A stretch of 64,000 nucleotides of DNA from an uncultured Fidelibacterota bacterium (GTDB taxonomy: Bacteria; Fidelibacterota; Marinisomatia; Marinisomatales; UBA1611): contig CAJWLO010000008.1 of the NCBI GenBank assembly GCA_913043235.1, forward strand, positions 1 through 64,000, read 5' to 3'. Shown here one piece after another: positions 1 to 10,636 of this stretch (its first letter is position 1; each line of letters starts with the position of its first letter). Position numbers and translations under genes: made by a program. The notes beneath the pieces were generated by a model. It made no database searches, was not told the DNA's origin, and saw only the letters and a program-made list of their open reading frames with translations.

Positions 1-214
1 CATTCGGATCAAAAGGTTCTGCGATTCCCTCCGGCATCACAAAGTGATATGTAGGACGATGTTTATCTCGTAGTAATTTATCTCGAATGTGTGATAGATC
101 TAGAACATCATTTTGTAGGGATTTATCTTCTTGTGTACTGCAAGATGTCTGTACCGCTATTAAAATGATAATACTGGTAATTTTCAAGCATATAAAATAA
201 TTTAGTAATCTCAT
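1..214 (-). CDS. N-terminal part of a secreted lipoprotein glycosidase (GH32/GH43-like), truncated by window edge
   Basis: Not in the ORF track. Reverse complement from ATG at 214 reads MRLLNYFICLKITSIIILIAVQTSCSTQEDKSLQNDVLDLSHIRDKLLRDKHRPTYHFVMPEGIAEPFDPN..., open to position 1. Lipobox-like QTSC; RPxYHF...PFDPN resembles the start of five-blade-propeller glycosidases. Confidence 0.6.
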   Translation of the reverse strand, partial: MRLLNYFICLKITSIIILIAVQTSCSTQEDKSLQNDVLDLSHIRDKLLRDKHRPTYHFVMPEGIAEPFDPN

Positions 215-249
215 ATTGATACCTCTCATTGATTCAAATTAATAAGCAT

Positions 250-1845
250 TTACATACCTGCGATGCCAATCGGGGAAAAGTAAATAAGTATTAGGACCAG
301 TATACTAATAATGACTGCTGAATTAATAAGATCATTTCTGTTCCATGTAGAAGAAGATGCATATCTATCTTTTTCGACCGTTGTCCCATAGGTTAGACCG
401 TTGATTTTTTCATAGTCAGGAGCAGGTGTGAAAAGGCTGACAGCTATCATCAATGCAGTACATGCAAGGAAAGAAAAAATCGCAAAATATAGAAAATTAA
501 GATCTGCAATAGCATACCATGTTCCAGATATATTTGGCTTATTAATTTCAAGTATCAATCTCAACATCCCCGCTGAAAAACCCCCTATCAGTGCGGCCAA
601 GGCACCCTGAGAATTTATTCTTTTCCAAAAAATACCCATCAGAAATACTGCCGCTATTGGAGGTGCAATGTATGCTTGTACACTTTGCAAATAGGTGTAA
701 AGTTCGCCAGAAATAATTTTCATAAATGGTATCCATAGTATACCTGAAATAACAACAAACCCTGTGGCAATTCTTCCTATAAAAACTAGTTTTTTCTCTT
801 CTGTTTCAGGTTTCAGTTTTTTATAGATGTCAATCGTGAACAAAGTAGAACAGGAGTTAAATACAGAAGACAAGGAACTCATTAGAGCAGCCAGCAGTCC
901 ACCAGCAACAAGACCACGCATCCCTGCAGGTAACAATTCTTTTACAAGAGTGGGAAAAGCCTGATCCGAAGATTCATAGTTCAACTGGCCTGACTTAACC
1001 ATCGCAAAAGCGATAAGGCCTGGAATGAAAAATAAAAAAATTGGTAATAGTTTGAGATAGCCAGCAAAAATTGTGCCGCGCCTAGCTTGCGTTTCATCAC
1101 TGGCAGCGAGCACACGCTGTACAATATACTGATCAGTACACCAATACCAAATACCAATAATTGGTGGAGCAAACACCATTCCTATCCAAGGAAACTCCGG
1201 ATGATCAGCAGGTAGGAACATGTTGAAATGACCTGGCCCTACGCTCATTACCAAGCTGTCCCAACCACCTATTTTCATGAGTCCAATTACAGAAATTGTG
1301 AGTGATCCAAGAATCAAAACAATTGCCTGCAATGCATCTGTATATATAACAGCCCTCAGTCCACCCAAAATCGTATAGACTCCAGTTAATAATACTATTG
1401 CAAGTGCTCCAGACCAAAATTCAATACCCATGAGTGTTTGAAAAACCACTGCTCCGGCGTATACTGTTGCTGAGACTTTCGTCAGTACATAACCTATGAG
1501 TGATATAATTGACAGTATCCATCTGGACTCTGATGAGTATCTGCGCTCTAAGAATTCAGGCATGGTAAAAACGCTACTTCGCATATAAAAAGGAACAAAA
1601 ACCCAACCCAAAAGCAAAATTATCCAAGAATGAAGTTCGTAGTGCCCCATGACCATACCGCTATTTGCAGCGGTTCCAGCCAATCCGACTACATGCTCAG
1701 ATCCAATATTAGATGCGAAAATTGAAGCGCCAATAACAAACCATCCCAAGTTTCGCCCTGCGAGGAAATAATCCTGTGCTGATTCCTGATTTTTCTGAAT
1801 TACCCACCATATTATTGCAAGTAATATTGTAAAATAAATAGCCAA
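250..1845 (-). CDS. Sodium:solute symporter (SSS/SGLT family)
   Basis: 531 aa, multi-TM; DYFLAGRNLGWFVIGASIFASNIGSEHVVGLAG and GGLRAVIYTDALQ motifs typical of SGLT-like SSS proteins. Confidence 0.92.
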   Translation of the reverse strand: MAIYFTILLAIIWWVIQKNQESAQDYFLAGRNLGWFVIGASIFASNIGSEHVVGLAGTAANSGMVMGHYELHSWIILLLGWVFVPFYMRSSVFTMPEFLERRYSSESRWILSIISLIGYVLTKVSATVYAGAVVFQTLMGIEFWSGALAIVLLTGVYTILGGLRAVIYTDALQAIVLILGSLTISVIGLMKIGGWDSLVMSVGPGHFNMFLPADHPEFPWIGMVFAPPIIGIWYWCTDQYIVQRVLAASDETQARRGTIFAGYLKLLPIFLFFIPGLIAFAMVKSGQLNYESSDQAFPTLVKELLPAGMRGLVAGGLLAALMSSLSSVFNSCSTLFTIDIYKKLKPETEEKKLVFIGRIATGFVVISGILWIPFMKIISGELYTYLQSVQAYIAPPIAAVFLMGIFWKRINSQGALAALIGGFSAGMLRLILEINKPNISGTWYAIADLNFLYFAIFSFLACTALMIAVSLFTPAPDYEKINGLTYGTTVEKDRYASSSTWNRNDLINSAVIISILVLILIYFSPIGIAGM

Positions 1846-1961
1846 AATTGTCCAATCAAATAGAGTAAATATTTTAATAATTAGCTCCTTTTTATATTAT
1901 CCTAATAGTGGTATCACGATCTTAAATCTACTTTATGCACTATAGCGCAAGAAAGACAATT

Positions 1962-3082
1962 TTACTTAATTTGTTTCCACCAATTCTTTGAATGAAATTC
2001 TTTGTCACTGAAGACAAATTCTCCTATTCGAGGGGTAACTAAATCAATTTGTGCTTTGCTGGCGGCCTCAATTGCTAATTTGATGGGTTCATCCCAATCA
2101 TGGTAGGCTAAGTTGAAGGTTCCCCAATGAACAGGAAACATTCGTTTAGCCTGAACAGCATGTTGAGGGTCCATATGTATATCAAGCCAAGAGTCTCCCG
2201 GTCCATAGGCTCCTATTTTTATAAAGCTCATATCGAAAGGTCCAAAGCGTTCCCCAATTTCTTTAAAATGTTCTGAATATCCAGTATCTCCACTGTAGTA
2301 AAAACTATGTTTCGGTCCAATTACACTCCAAGATGACCAAAGGGTAGCCTTATAATCAGTAAGTCCTCGTCCTGAATAATGCCGATTGGGAGTACAAATA
2401 ATCCTAATCTTGCTAACAATTTTCTCCTGCCACCATTCCAACTCTTGAATTTGTTTTTTAGATACACTCCACTTTTCTAAATGAGCTCCAATCCCTAAGG
2501 GAACAAAAAATATTGTCTCATTTTTCGATAGGTGAGTGATCGTTTCCATATCTAAATGATCGTGTGAGATTACTACTGCATCAATCTTGGGTAGATCTTG
2601 AAGGGTAATTGGGGGTGGATGAAAACGTTTTGGCCCAAAATCAAAAGGAGATGCATAATCGGAAAATCCTGGATCAATCAGTATCCGAATACCATCAATT
2701 TCTACATAGACGCTTGAATGACCAATCCAAAATGCTCTAAGAGTTGATGAGTTTAATATCTTTAAAAAAGAATCTAATACGGAAATGACTGGTATTTTAA
2801 AAGGTGGAATCCGGATTTCATCATAGAAAAGCATTTCTGTAAAAATGATCCAATTTCAGAAAATTTAAATGGAGACTGTTGTTTTACATTTGTAAATCTA
2901 CCATCTTTATATTGTTCATTATCCTGTAAACGTTTCAGTCGATCACCAGAGATTTTCCCTCCAAAAGTGGGAAGAGACAAAACAAAATAAATCATTATCC
3001 CTATAACGATCAAAACCATAAAAGAAATCCACCATATCTTTCTATTTTTCAACTTCATATCAAATTCTAAAGTAAAACTCAA
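1962..3082 (-). pseudogene. MBL-fold metallo-hydrolase (NAPE-PLD/UlaG-like) split by a frameshift into ORFs 2774..3082 and 1962..2834
   Basis: The 102-aa ORF carries TM + FGGKISGDRLKRLQDNEQYKDGRF..., the usual N-terminus of this family. The 290-aa ORF continues with FWIGHSSVYVEIDGIRILIDPGFSDYASP...ISHDHLD. Frames differ by -1 at CAG AAA|ATG. May be a real lesion or a 1-nt sequence error. Confidence 0.75.
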
Positions 3083-3129
3083 AGTCTAAATAATAAAATA
3101 TTATTCAAAAATAAACTATACTTTATGTA

Positions 3130-5409
3130 TTATTTTAAGAATGTTACTGACTTTGTTTCTTTGTAAAGGGATGTTACTTTTTGATGAAAAGCTTTATCGT
3201 AATTATACTCAAAATTATTAACTTCCAATGAAATTAAATAAACTCCTGAACTAACAGGTTGACCATTTTTATTCTTCCCATTCCAATTGAATGTATGCTG
3301 TCCTGGCCTATCCAATCCATTATATATCTCACGGATGTGCTCACCTTTTGAATTGAAAATATCTAATTTTACATATGTGCCAATAGGCAATGAATATTGT
3401 ACAGAAGTAAAATAATTAAATGGATTCGGATAAACAGTGTTTAACCCAAATTTTTCCGGAATAAGACACATATTTGTGTGGCTACCCAAAAGCTCATTAT
3501 CCATCCAATTCATTCTTTTTAATATCCAATCTCGTAAATATTCAACTTCTTCTTCGTAAGTGTTACCAATAAAATAATTTGGCCAAACGTATTGACCTAG
3601 TGTTGACCAACGCTCAAAATTTCTTCCCGCAGCTATACCAATATGATCATACAAGGAATCTATCAAAGTGTTTACATATTGATCAGATAGGGTATTCTCT
3701 CGCAGTTCAATCCATCTTGCAGCAACTCCATTGTGGAATACTGGGTCAATCCAGATAAGGCACCACCAAAAGGGATTAATCCAATCATATTCTCCCCAGA
3801 TATGTTCAGTCAAATCTATAATCCAACCTTCTGTATCCCAACCTTCATCATAGTTAGCATTACCAAACCCAAGATTAAAATCCCATATAGGTCCTGCTAC
3901 CAAGCGTCCATCATTACTATCTTTATCTTTATGCAGAAATGTACTTAAACGATAGCCATCGATATTTTTTGTTATCTCTTGCATTATAAAATAGTCTATA
4001 AAAGAATCCCAATTAATCATGCTCGGAAAACCTGTCACTGGGTTCGCATAATCAGCATTTTTCATTAATTTTTCAAAATCATCAATATAGCTCTGAATAT
4101 ACTCTTTTTGTTGATAGACTATATCGTCAGGCTTTGGGTAATGATACTGATAAAATCCTTCTTTCCGATTATTGCTATAATCGATTAAATCTGAGTACCA
4201 ACCACCCAAGTTCTCCCCATCCCACTTATCAATTTTGATTATGTATCCCCCCGTTAAATCATCCCCACTAACCTCATCGGGATTTAGTTTTGCAATATCC
4301 ACTCTGTTTTTATCCCGCTTGATTTTTTCTAGCATCACGTAAAGTCCATTATACTCCCCATTTAAAACGAGCTCAAAATATTGGGATCTACTGGCATATC
4401 TACCTGCATCACGAGCCATTTTATAAATAATAGCATTACGCATTAATGATTTATCAGTATAAGGAGCATTGAATATCCAATCATTTTCTGCTGGCATCCC
4501 AAATAGCGATACATTATTGTTTTCTCCAAGGCTATCTCTTGTCTCAACAGCAAATTGCTTTTTAGGAAAATGCTGCGTTGAAGACCCGCGAATCTCAATG
4601 CCTACATAACCATCATAATGATTAAAATCATCATTAATGTTGTTTAATTCACCCGAATCATTATGTATTATTCCCATATGAGCGGTAATCTTTTCTTCTG
4701 ATTGGATTTGTGTTCCGTAGGTATCAATAAAAACTATAGGTAAATGAGAATTAGTAAATTCTAGTGGAACAGAAAACCAATCAGGAGGGACACCATAAAG
4801 AGAGATATCAATGGGGATCTCAACTGATAAAAAAAATATTCCTGACATATCTGACGATGAGATGCCTACATTGTGGACTTCTATTGCAAGAACATTCTCT
4901 CCATTAGCAAGTGTTTGATAAAGATGCGTATCATTTATCAAAAACTTCTCTGGAGCACCTCCCTGGTACATATTCGCTTCATGATCAATAGATGCTGTTT
5001 CATTATATGTTACAAATGAGCCAGGCGGACCCATATTTGTAGATCTAGCAATTTCTACACCATTAATGTACGCAACAAAACCATCATCATAGTCTCCGTG
5101 CAGTACTAATCCTAAGAAATTATTAAGGTCATCTACTTGGAATTTGACTCGAAAAAATACAGATATTGTATTAGGGATAATTGTATTATCATCCCCATCG
5201 GCGTAACCAAAGCCTCCCTGACCTAGTTGCCAATCTGTGTCGTCAAAATCAATATCATTCCAATTTTCCGGCGGAGAAATAGTTCCTACAAAATAACGCC
5301 AGTACGCATTAGAATAAATAATTGTCTCCCAATGAGTTTGGGATAAAATAAAATCAGTTAAAATTAAATGTAAAAGAAATAGGACTATAATGGACCGCTT
5401 TGGATACAT
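3130..5409 (-). CDS. Secreted CotH-kinase-family protein with C-terminal FlgD/T9SS-like domain
   Basis: 759 aa, signal peptide; IEIRGSSTQHFPKKQFAVET, GLYVMLEKIKRDKNRVDI, GGYIIKIDKW, GPIWDFNLGFGNA; C-terminal YPNPFNYFTSVQYSLP...GVYLISLE. Paralogue at 53202..55397. Confidence 0.85.
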   Translation of the reverse strand: MYPKRSIIVLFLLHLILTDFILSQTHWETIIYSNAYWRYFVGTISPPENWNDIDFDDTDWQLGQGGFGYADGDDNTIIPNTISVFFRVKFQVDDLNNFLGLVLHGDYDDGFVAYINGVEIARSTNMGPPGSFVTYNETASIDHEANMYQGGAPEKFLINDTHLYQTLANGENVLAIEVHNVGISSSDMSGIFFLSVEIPIDISLYGVPPDWFSVPLEFTNSHLPIVFIDTYGTQIQSEEKITAHMGIIHNDSGELNNINDDFNHYDGYVGIEIRGSSTQHFPKKQFAVETRDSLGENNNVSLFGMPAENDWIFNAPYTDKSLMRNAIIYKMARDAGRYASRSQYFELVLNGEYNGLYVMLEKIKRDKNRVDIAKLNPDEVSGDDLTGGYIIKIDKWDGENLGGWYSDLIDYSNNRKEGFYQYHYPKPDDIVYQQKEYIQSYIDDFEKLMKNADYANPVTGFPSMINWDSFIDYFIMQEITKNIDGYRLSTFLHKDKDSNDGRLVAGPIWDFNLGFGNANYDEGWDTEGWIIDLTEHIWGEYDWINPFWWCLIWIDPVFHNGVAARWIELRENTLSDQYVNTLIDSLYDHIGIAAGRNFERWSTLGQYVWPNYFIGNTYEEEVEYLRDWILKRMNWMDNELLGSHTNMCLIPEKFGLNTVYPNPFNYFTSVQYSLPIGTYVKLDIFNSKGEHIREIYNGLDRPGQHTFNWNGKNKNGQPVSSGVYLISLEVNNFEYNYDKAFHQKVTSLYKETKSVTFLK

Positions 5410-5420
5410 CTTAATTGAAC

Positions 5421-7598
5421 TTAGAATCTATACGTGTAATTAATTTTAATCGAACTTGATCTTGAAATTGTACTATAATCATTACTCCCTATAACATTTT
5501 CATTTTCTTGCCAATTATTATTGTATACTAGATATAAATCGCTACCAGGGCGAATTATATACCTAATTTTTGAATATAAACCTAAAACATTTGATATATC
5601 GTCATATTGTATATTATTATAGAATGCTAGTCGGGGTGTCGGGTAAATCCCAATAATAATTTTGTATAAAGTTGTTTTAAAATCACCTGAACTTAGTTTT
5701 ACATCATTATACTCGAATTCACCAAATAAATTGATTCCAGGAAAAAAATCTATGAATAGTTTGCTTTTTACAGTTTGTTTTTCCCCAGTCCAAAAATCAC
5801 CTCTGAATGCCATAAACTCAGCTGCAATTTTTCTACTATTAGAAGTTTTTGTACCAATCCAGAACCCATTTGACTTATAGTGACCGCTGGTTATGATGTT
5901 TCCTTCCCGAATCTCATAATCAGTGTCAAGATATTCTCTTAGGATTTTTGCTCCAATAAATGCTTCATCTCCATTTTCAAATTTTATCTTAAAGACATGT
6001 ACTTTTGTTTCCTGCTTTATTAGTCTTCCAGCAATATCTGTCATATGCTCAAGGTCAATACCAAACTCAAGTTGTCTGACCTTTTCCCAAGTTAATGGAC
6101 GGGGTTTATATTTAACAGTGGGCTGTAATCGTTTAAAACCATTCCTCGGGGCGAATCCGACTGATGGATTAAAATTATTACCCAGTTCTCGATAAGAGAC
6201 ATGGCCATCCCATAAATCATTGGGATAAGTAAATCGTAATCCTCTTGCTGATAAATCAGTTAATTTATTGCTTAAATTATTTTTTGAATCATGACCAACA
6301 GCAAATGCCTGAAACTGGAAATCTTTATCACCCCAAAACGTGGCAGTTGAGTAATCAAAATCTAAACCAAATAGATCTTGATCCTGATAGATAGAGTCGG
6401 TTTTTGCTGATCGACCGGTATAAATAAATCCTAAGTACGACTGCTTTAACAAAGATTTTTTTACACGCGCAATTTGAAAGTTTTCAGCTGGTATATTTTC
6501 AACACCCTTGGTATGCAAATTCATAGCACCTATTTCATATTTACCTAATTTCCCATTGAGACGTCCTCCATAGGAGATCGGAATTTTACTCCCTTCGGAT
6601 ATACCAATTCTTCTGCTGAAAAATGGGATAACATAATTATTATTTGCAAAAGAATAGACCCCAGATCCTTCTAAGAAAAAACTTCTTTTTTCTTTAAGTG
6701 CTTTTGGGAATCTTTCCAGATTAATTATCCGGTCATCTACTTCTGCTTCAGCAAAATCTGTATTATATGTCAATGAGCCTTTTAGACCTGGTCTAATATT
6801 GAATGATAAGTCAAAGCCAATATTGTTTTGATTATCCAAACTCTCGCTACTGCTGTATTGATCCTTAAAAATATAATATGGCTTGGTCTCTAGACCCTTG
6901 CCAGGTATTATTCCTCTTAATCCAGTAAGTTCCCCAGCGTAGACAGGTTTTGTTAGCCATAATCCCCTTTTGTATCCTGTCCACTTAGCATCTTCATTTT
7001 TTCGACGAATCGTTCTCTGGAAATTAATTCCCCATGTATCATTATTTGGATTAAATGCGAGTGTCTGGAAAGGAATAACTATCTCTGCCGTCCAACCACT
7101 TTCATCTATTGTTACTCTAACATCCCAAATGCCGTCCCAGGATTTATTTAGATTGAACCTACCGCCTACTCCTATGATTCCGTCACCCAGAATACCCACT
7201 GGGTTTGTTTCAAAAAAATATCCTGTACGATAATCTCTGTAGGTATCAATGATAAACATAAACCGGTCATCACCCCTTAATGGAGCATCACGTTTTTTCT
7301 GAAAAGCCATTATACCTTCCGGATTACTATCATAAAATTTTGCACCTATATATAAATTATCCTGATCATAGATGACATAGACTTCAGTCTTTTCAGAGCA
7401 TGGTGCGCCTTCGATGGGATCTCTCTGCTTAAAATCAGTTGCAGGCTCAACCGTGAACCAGACTGGCTCATCAAGAACACCATCTAATTTTATTGATCCC
7501 TTCTCTACAATTTTGGTTGTGATAACCGGCCTATTTTCTTGTGAGAATAACTGATTAATTAATAAAATTATCATAACAAGATAATGGAAAAGGATCAT
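5421..7598 (-). CDS. DUF5916 / carbohydrate-binding family 9-like outer-membrane-associated protein
   Basis: 725 aa with signal; N-terminal KLDGVLDEPVWFTVEPATDFKQRDPIEGAPCSEKTEVYVIYDQDNLYIGAKFYD and a beta-rich C-terminal part. Confidence 0.85.
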   Translation of the reverse strand: MILFHYLVMIILLINQLFSQENRPVITTKIVEKGSIKLDGVLDEPVWFTVEPATDFKQRDPIEGAPCSEKTEVYVIYDQDNLYIGAKFYDSNPEGIMAFQKKRDAPLRGDDRFMFIIDTYRDYRTGYFFETNPVGILGDGIIGVGGRFNLNKSWDGIWDVRVTIDESGWTAEIVIPFQTLAFNPNNDTWGINFQRTIRRKNEDAKWTGYKRGLWLTKPVYAGELTGLRGIIPGKGLETKPYYIFKDQYSSSESLDNQNNIGFDLSFNIRPGLKGSLTYNTDFAEAEVDDRIINLERFPKALKEKRSFFLEGSGVYSFANNNYVIPFFSRRIGISEGSKIPISYGGRLNGKLGKYEIGAMNLHTKGVENIPAENFQIARVKKSLLKQSYLGFIYTGRSAKTDSIYQDQDLFGLDFDYSTATFWGDKDFQFQAFAVGHDSKNNLSNKLTDLSARGLRFTYPNDLWDGHVSYRELGNNFNPSVGFAPRNGFKRLQPTVKYKPRPLTWEKVRQLEFGIDLEHMTDIAGRLIKQETKVHVFKIKFENGDEAFIGAKILREYLDTDYEIREGNIITSGHYKSNGFWIGTKTSNSRKIAAEFMAFRGDFWTGEKQTVKSKLFIDFFPGINLFGEFEYNDVKLSSGDFKTTLYKIIIGIYPTPRLAFYNNIQYDDISNVLGLYSKIRYIIRPGSDLYLVYNNNWQENENVIGSNDYSTISRSSSIKINYTYRF

Positions 7599-7618
7599 AA
7601 TATTTTAATAATATTTTT

Positions 7619-9181
7619 TTAAATTTTCAAAGCTGAATACAATTTGAAAGGGTTATCCCCTTCTAAGCCTTGGATCCGTGATGACAAAGATTGATATAAT
7701 ATTTTTAGTTTGTCATAGGTGTTTTTATACTCTGGGCGTGGAGTTTTAATCAAGTTATGATTATAAGTTATAAAACCATCGCATATTTCATTTATTGTAG
7801 TGTTTTCCCCTGATTCTTTTTGCCAAACCCAGCAAGCATGAATCGCAGCTCCTAAAGCAACACCTTCTCCAGTAACAGGAGTGGTTTCTGCAGAAAAAAT
7901 ATCAGCTATTGTTTGGCACCAGGCTGGTGATTGAGATAAACCCCCAGTGAGAAATATCTGCTTTGGTACTACCGGCAAAGATTTAAACCCACTATATAAA
8001 TTAAGTAAATGACCTTCTATGATTGAACGAGACAATGTTTTTTGATTGAAGTCATCTAATGTAAAACCAAAATAGAGGGGTGTAGCATTTGGTATATCGG
8101 GAGTTCTTTCACCTTCATACCAGGGAATTAGAACCCTGCCATTATTTCCAGGTTCAGTTTGATCAATTAATTTATCAAATTGGTGATGACTTATATCGTT
8201 GATTCTGCAAAACTCATCAAAACCATTCGCCAAGTTTGATACACAAAGAAGAGGTAAATAATTACCCGTACTATCGCAAAAGGATGCTATCTCACCTTCA
8301 GGATCAACAAATGGCTCTTCCATGAAAGTATATGCAGTCCCGCTTGTACCAAGACTGACTGTAACAATACCAGGTTTAACATTTCCGGTACCAATAGCAC
8401 CATACATATTATCTCCAGAGCCAGCATCAATCATGCAATCAGAAGAAAAACCGAAACGTTCCAATAAGTTATCTGATATATTACCAATCGGTTCTGTAGA
8501 AGGTCTGACGACTGGCAGCTTATTTTTTAAGCTAGGATCTATGCAGGAGATTAAATCTAAAGACCAATCTTGCTTAACCGGATTCCAAAGAGCCGTACCA
8601 GAAGTATCCCCAGGCTCCATGACTGCTACGCCGCCAGTTAGATACCAATTGACATAGTTATGTACAAGAAAAAGAATCCTGCTATTTTCATAATTTAACT
8701 TTTCGTTACGAAACATATGATAAATTTTGGCAGCTGTATATCCCGTTCGCTGAGTATTACCGATTTCAGCGATCATCTTATCCTTACCACCAATTTTTTC
8801 AGTTAAGAGATCACATTCTTCTTGCGTTGAAAAATCATTCCATAGTTTTGACATGGGTCGGGCAAGATGACCTTCTGAATCTATGGCGACAAGACCATGC
8901 TGCTGGCCAGAGACGCTAATCGCTTTTATTTCAGCCATAGGGAAACCGCTATCCATTGCTTTCTGGAATACAGCATCCACTGCCTCAATCCACATTAGAG
9001 GATTGGATTCAGATACTCCTGGTATATTAGTGTTTATTACACCGTTTTCCGTATTGTAATGGGGCAAATCTGTATCATAATTAACCTTGCCAATATATTC
9101 TAACGTTTTTTTTTGACTATCAATGATTACAATTTTACAACTCTGTGTCGAGACATCGATTCCTGTGAAATAATTGGGCAT
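7619..9181 (-). CDS. xylB: Xylulokinase (FGGY family)
   Basis: 520 aa; GIDVSTQSCKIVIID, SVSGQQHGLVAID, GSGDNMYGAIGTG, FLTGGLSQSPAWCQTIADIF; directly downstream of xylA. Confidence 0.9.
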   Translation of the reverse strand: MPNYFTGIDVSTQSCKIVIIDSQKKTLEYIGKVNYDTDLPHYNTENGVINTNIPGVSESNPLMWIEAVDAVFQKAMDSGFPMAEIKAISVSGQQHGLVAIDSEGHLARPMSKLWNDFSTQEECDLLTEKIGGKDKMIAEIGNTQRTGYTAAKIYHMFRNEKLNYENSRILFLVHNYVNWYLTGGVAVMEPGDTSGTALWNPVKQDWSLDLISCIDPSLKNKLPVVRPSTEPIGNISDNLLERFGFSSDCMIDAGSGDNMYGAIGTGNVKPGIVTVSLGTSGTAYTFMEEPFVDPEGEIASFCDSTGNYLPLLCVSNLANGFDEFCRINDISHHQFDKLIDQTEPGNNGRVLIPWYEGERTPDIPNATPLYFGFTLDDFNQKTLSRSIIEGHLLNLYSGFKSLPVVPKQIFLTGGLSQSPAWCQTIADIFSAETTPVTGEGVALGAAIHACWVWQKESGENTTINEICDGFITYNHNLIKTPRPEYKNTYDKLKILYQSLSSRIQGLEGDNPFKLYSALKI

Positions 9182-9216
9182 ATTAGAGGAGGCTTTCCCC
9201 GATATAAAAAAATTAA

Positions 9217-10554
9217 TTATCGAATATATTGATTAATGATTGCTTCGTATAATTCCTGTTTGCCACTTGTTTGTTTTGGTTCACCGTATACTTCGGCTAG
9301 ATTAGCTAACTCGTCGAGACGAAAATTTCCATTTTCAAATGATGATCCATCACCTTGATCAAAACTACTATATCGTTCTTTTTTCATATCCGGTAGATTA
9401 GATTTATTTAATATACCATCCGCTGCAAGAAGACCTCTGGCTAAAGCATCCATGGAGCCTATATGACCAATAAAAATATCCTCCAAATCAGTTGAATTTC
9501 GCCTTGTTTTCGCATCAAAATTCATACCTCCGTTTCCAACTCCATCTCCATTAAGTAGTACTAGCATCAATTCGGTTGCATCATAAAGGTTAAGCAGAAA
9601 TTCATCTGTATCCCAGCCATTCATCGGATCACCCTGATTAATATCTAAACTCCCAAATAAGCCATAGTCAATAGCAGTTTGTACTTCATGAGCATAGGTG
9701 TGGCCTGCCAGTGTTGCGTGATTGTTTTCAATATTTAATTTATAGTCCTTCTCTAGACCATATTTATGTATAAAAGCAACCACGGCTGATACATCAAAAT
9801 CATATTGATGCTTTGAAGGTTCCATTGGCTTTGGCTCAATTAAAAACGTTCCTTCAAATCCAGATTCTCTGCCATAATCCCTTGCCTTTTGAAGAAACAA
9901 TCCCAAATGATCTAACTCCCGTTTCATATCAGTATTCAATAATGAATAGTAACCTTCTCGTCCTCCCCAAAAAACATAATTATCACCACCAAGCTTAATT
10001 GTTGCATCTAAGGCAGCTTTTACTTGTGCCGCAGCATGAGTTAATACTTGGAAATCAGGATTTGTTATTGCTCCATTCATATAGCGCGGATTTGAAAAAA
10101 GATTTGCTGTACCCCATAATAGCTTAACCCCTGATTTTCCTTGCTTTTCATAAGCTATATCAATTATCTCTTTTAGATTATCTTCTGTTTCTTTTACATT
10201 ATCTCCTTCCGGAGAAATGTCACGATCATGAAAACAATAAAAAGGTACTCCAAGTTTAGTAAAAAATTCGAATGCTGCATCCAGCCTTGCTTTCGCAGCA
10301 GCCATTGGGTCCTGAATTTCATCCCATGGAAAGACCATAGTACCAGGACCAAAGGGGTCTCCTCCTGTCCCACAAAAAGAATGCCAGTAGGCCACGGAAA
10401 ATCTGAAGTGCTCCTTCATGGTTTTACCTGCTACGATTTTATTTTCATCATAGTATTTAAATGCAAGTGGGTTTCTAGAATCCGGTCCTTCAAATTCAAT
10501 CTTATCAATACCTTGAAAATACTCTTTATTACCTATAGTTACATCTAATGGCAT
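9217..10554 (-). CDS. xylA: Xylose isomerase
   Basis: [80 protein letters not shown]. The ORF track starts at 10569, but GGAGGGG just upstream of ATG-CCA suggests the start is 10554 (MPLDVTIG). Confidence 0.97.
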   Translation of the reverse strand: MPLDVTIGNKEYFQGIDKIEFEGPDSRNPLAFKYYDENKIVAGKTMKEHFRFSVAYWHSFCGTGGDPFGPGTMVFPWDEIQDPMAAAKARLDAAFEFFTKLGVPFYCFHDRDISPEGDNVKETEDNLKEIIDIAYEKQGKSGVKLLWGTANLFSNPRYMNGAITNPDFQVLTHAAAQVKAALDATIKLGGDNYVFWGGREGYYSLLNTDMKRELDHLGLFLQKARDYGRESGFEGTFLIEPKPMEPSKHQYDFDVSAVVAFIHKYGLEKDYKLNIENNHATLAGHTYAHEVQTAIDYGLFGSLDINQGDPMNGWDTDEFLLNLYDATELMLVLLNGDGVGNGGMNFDAKTRRNSTDLEDIFIGHIGSMDALARGLLAADGILNKSNLPDMKKERYSSFDQGDGSSFENGNFRLDELANLAEVYGEPKQTSGKQELYEAIINQYIR

Positions 10555-10636
10555 ATTTAACCCCTCCATTTATAGGTTATTTTCCCTATTAATAGGACTC
10601 TAATTATTAAAACATAATTGAATCGCTTTATCTTCA

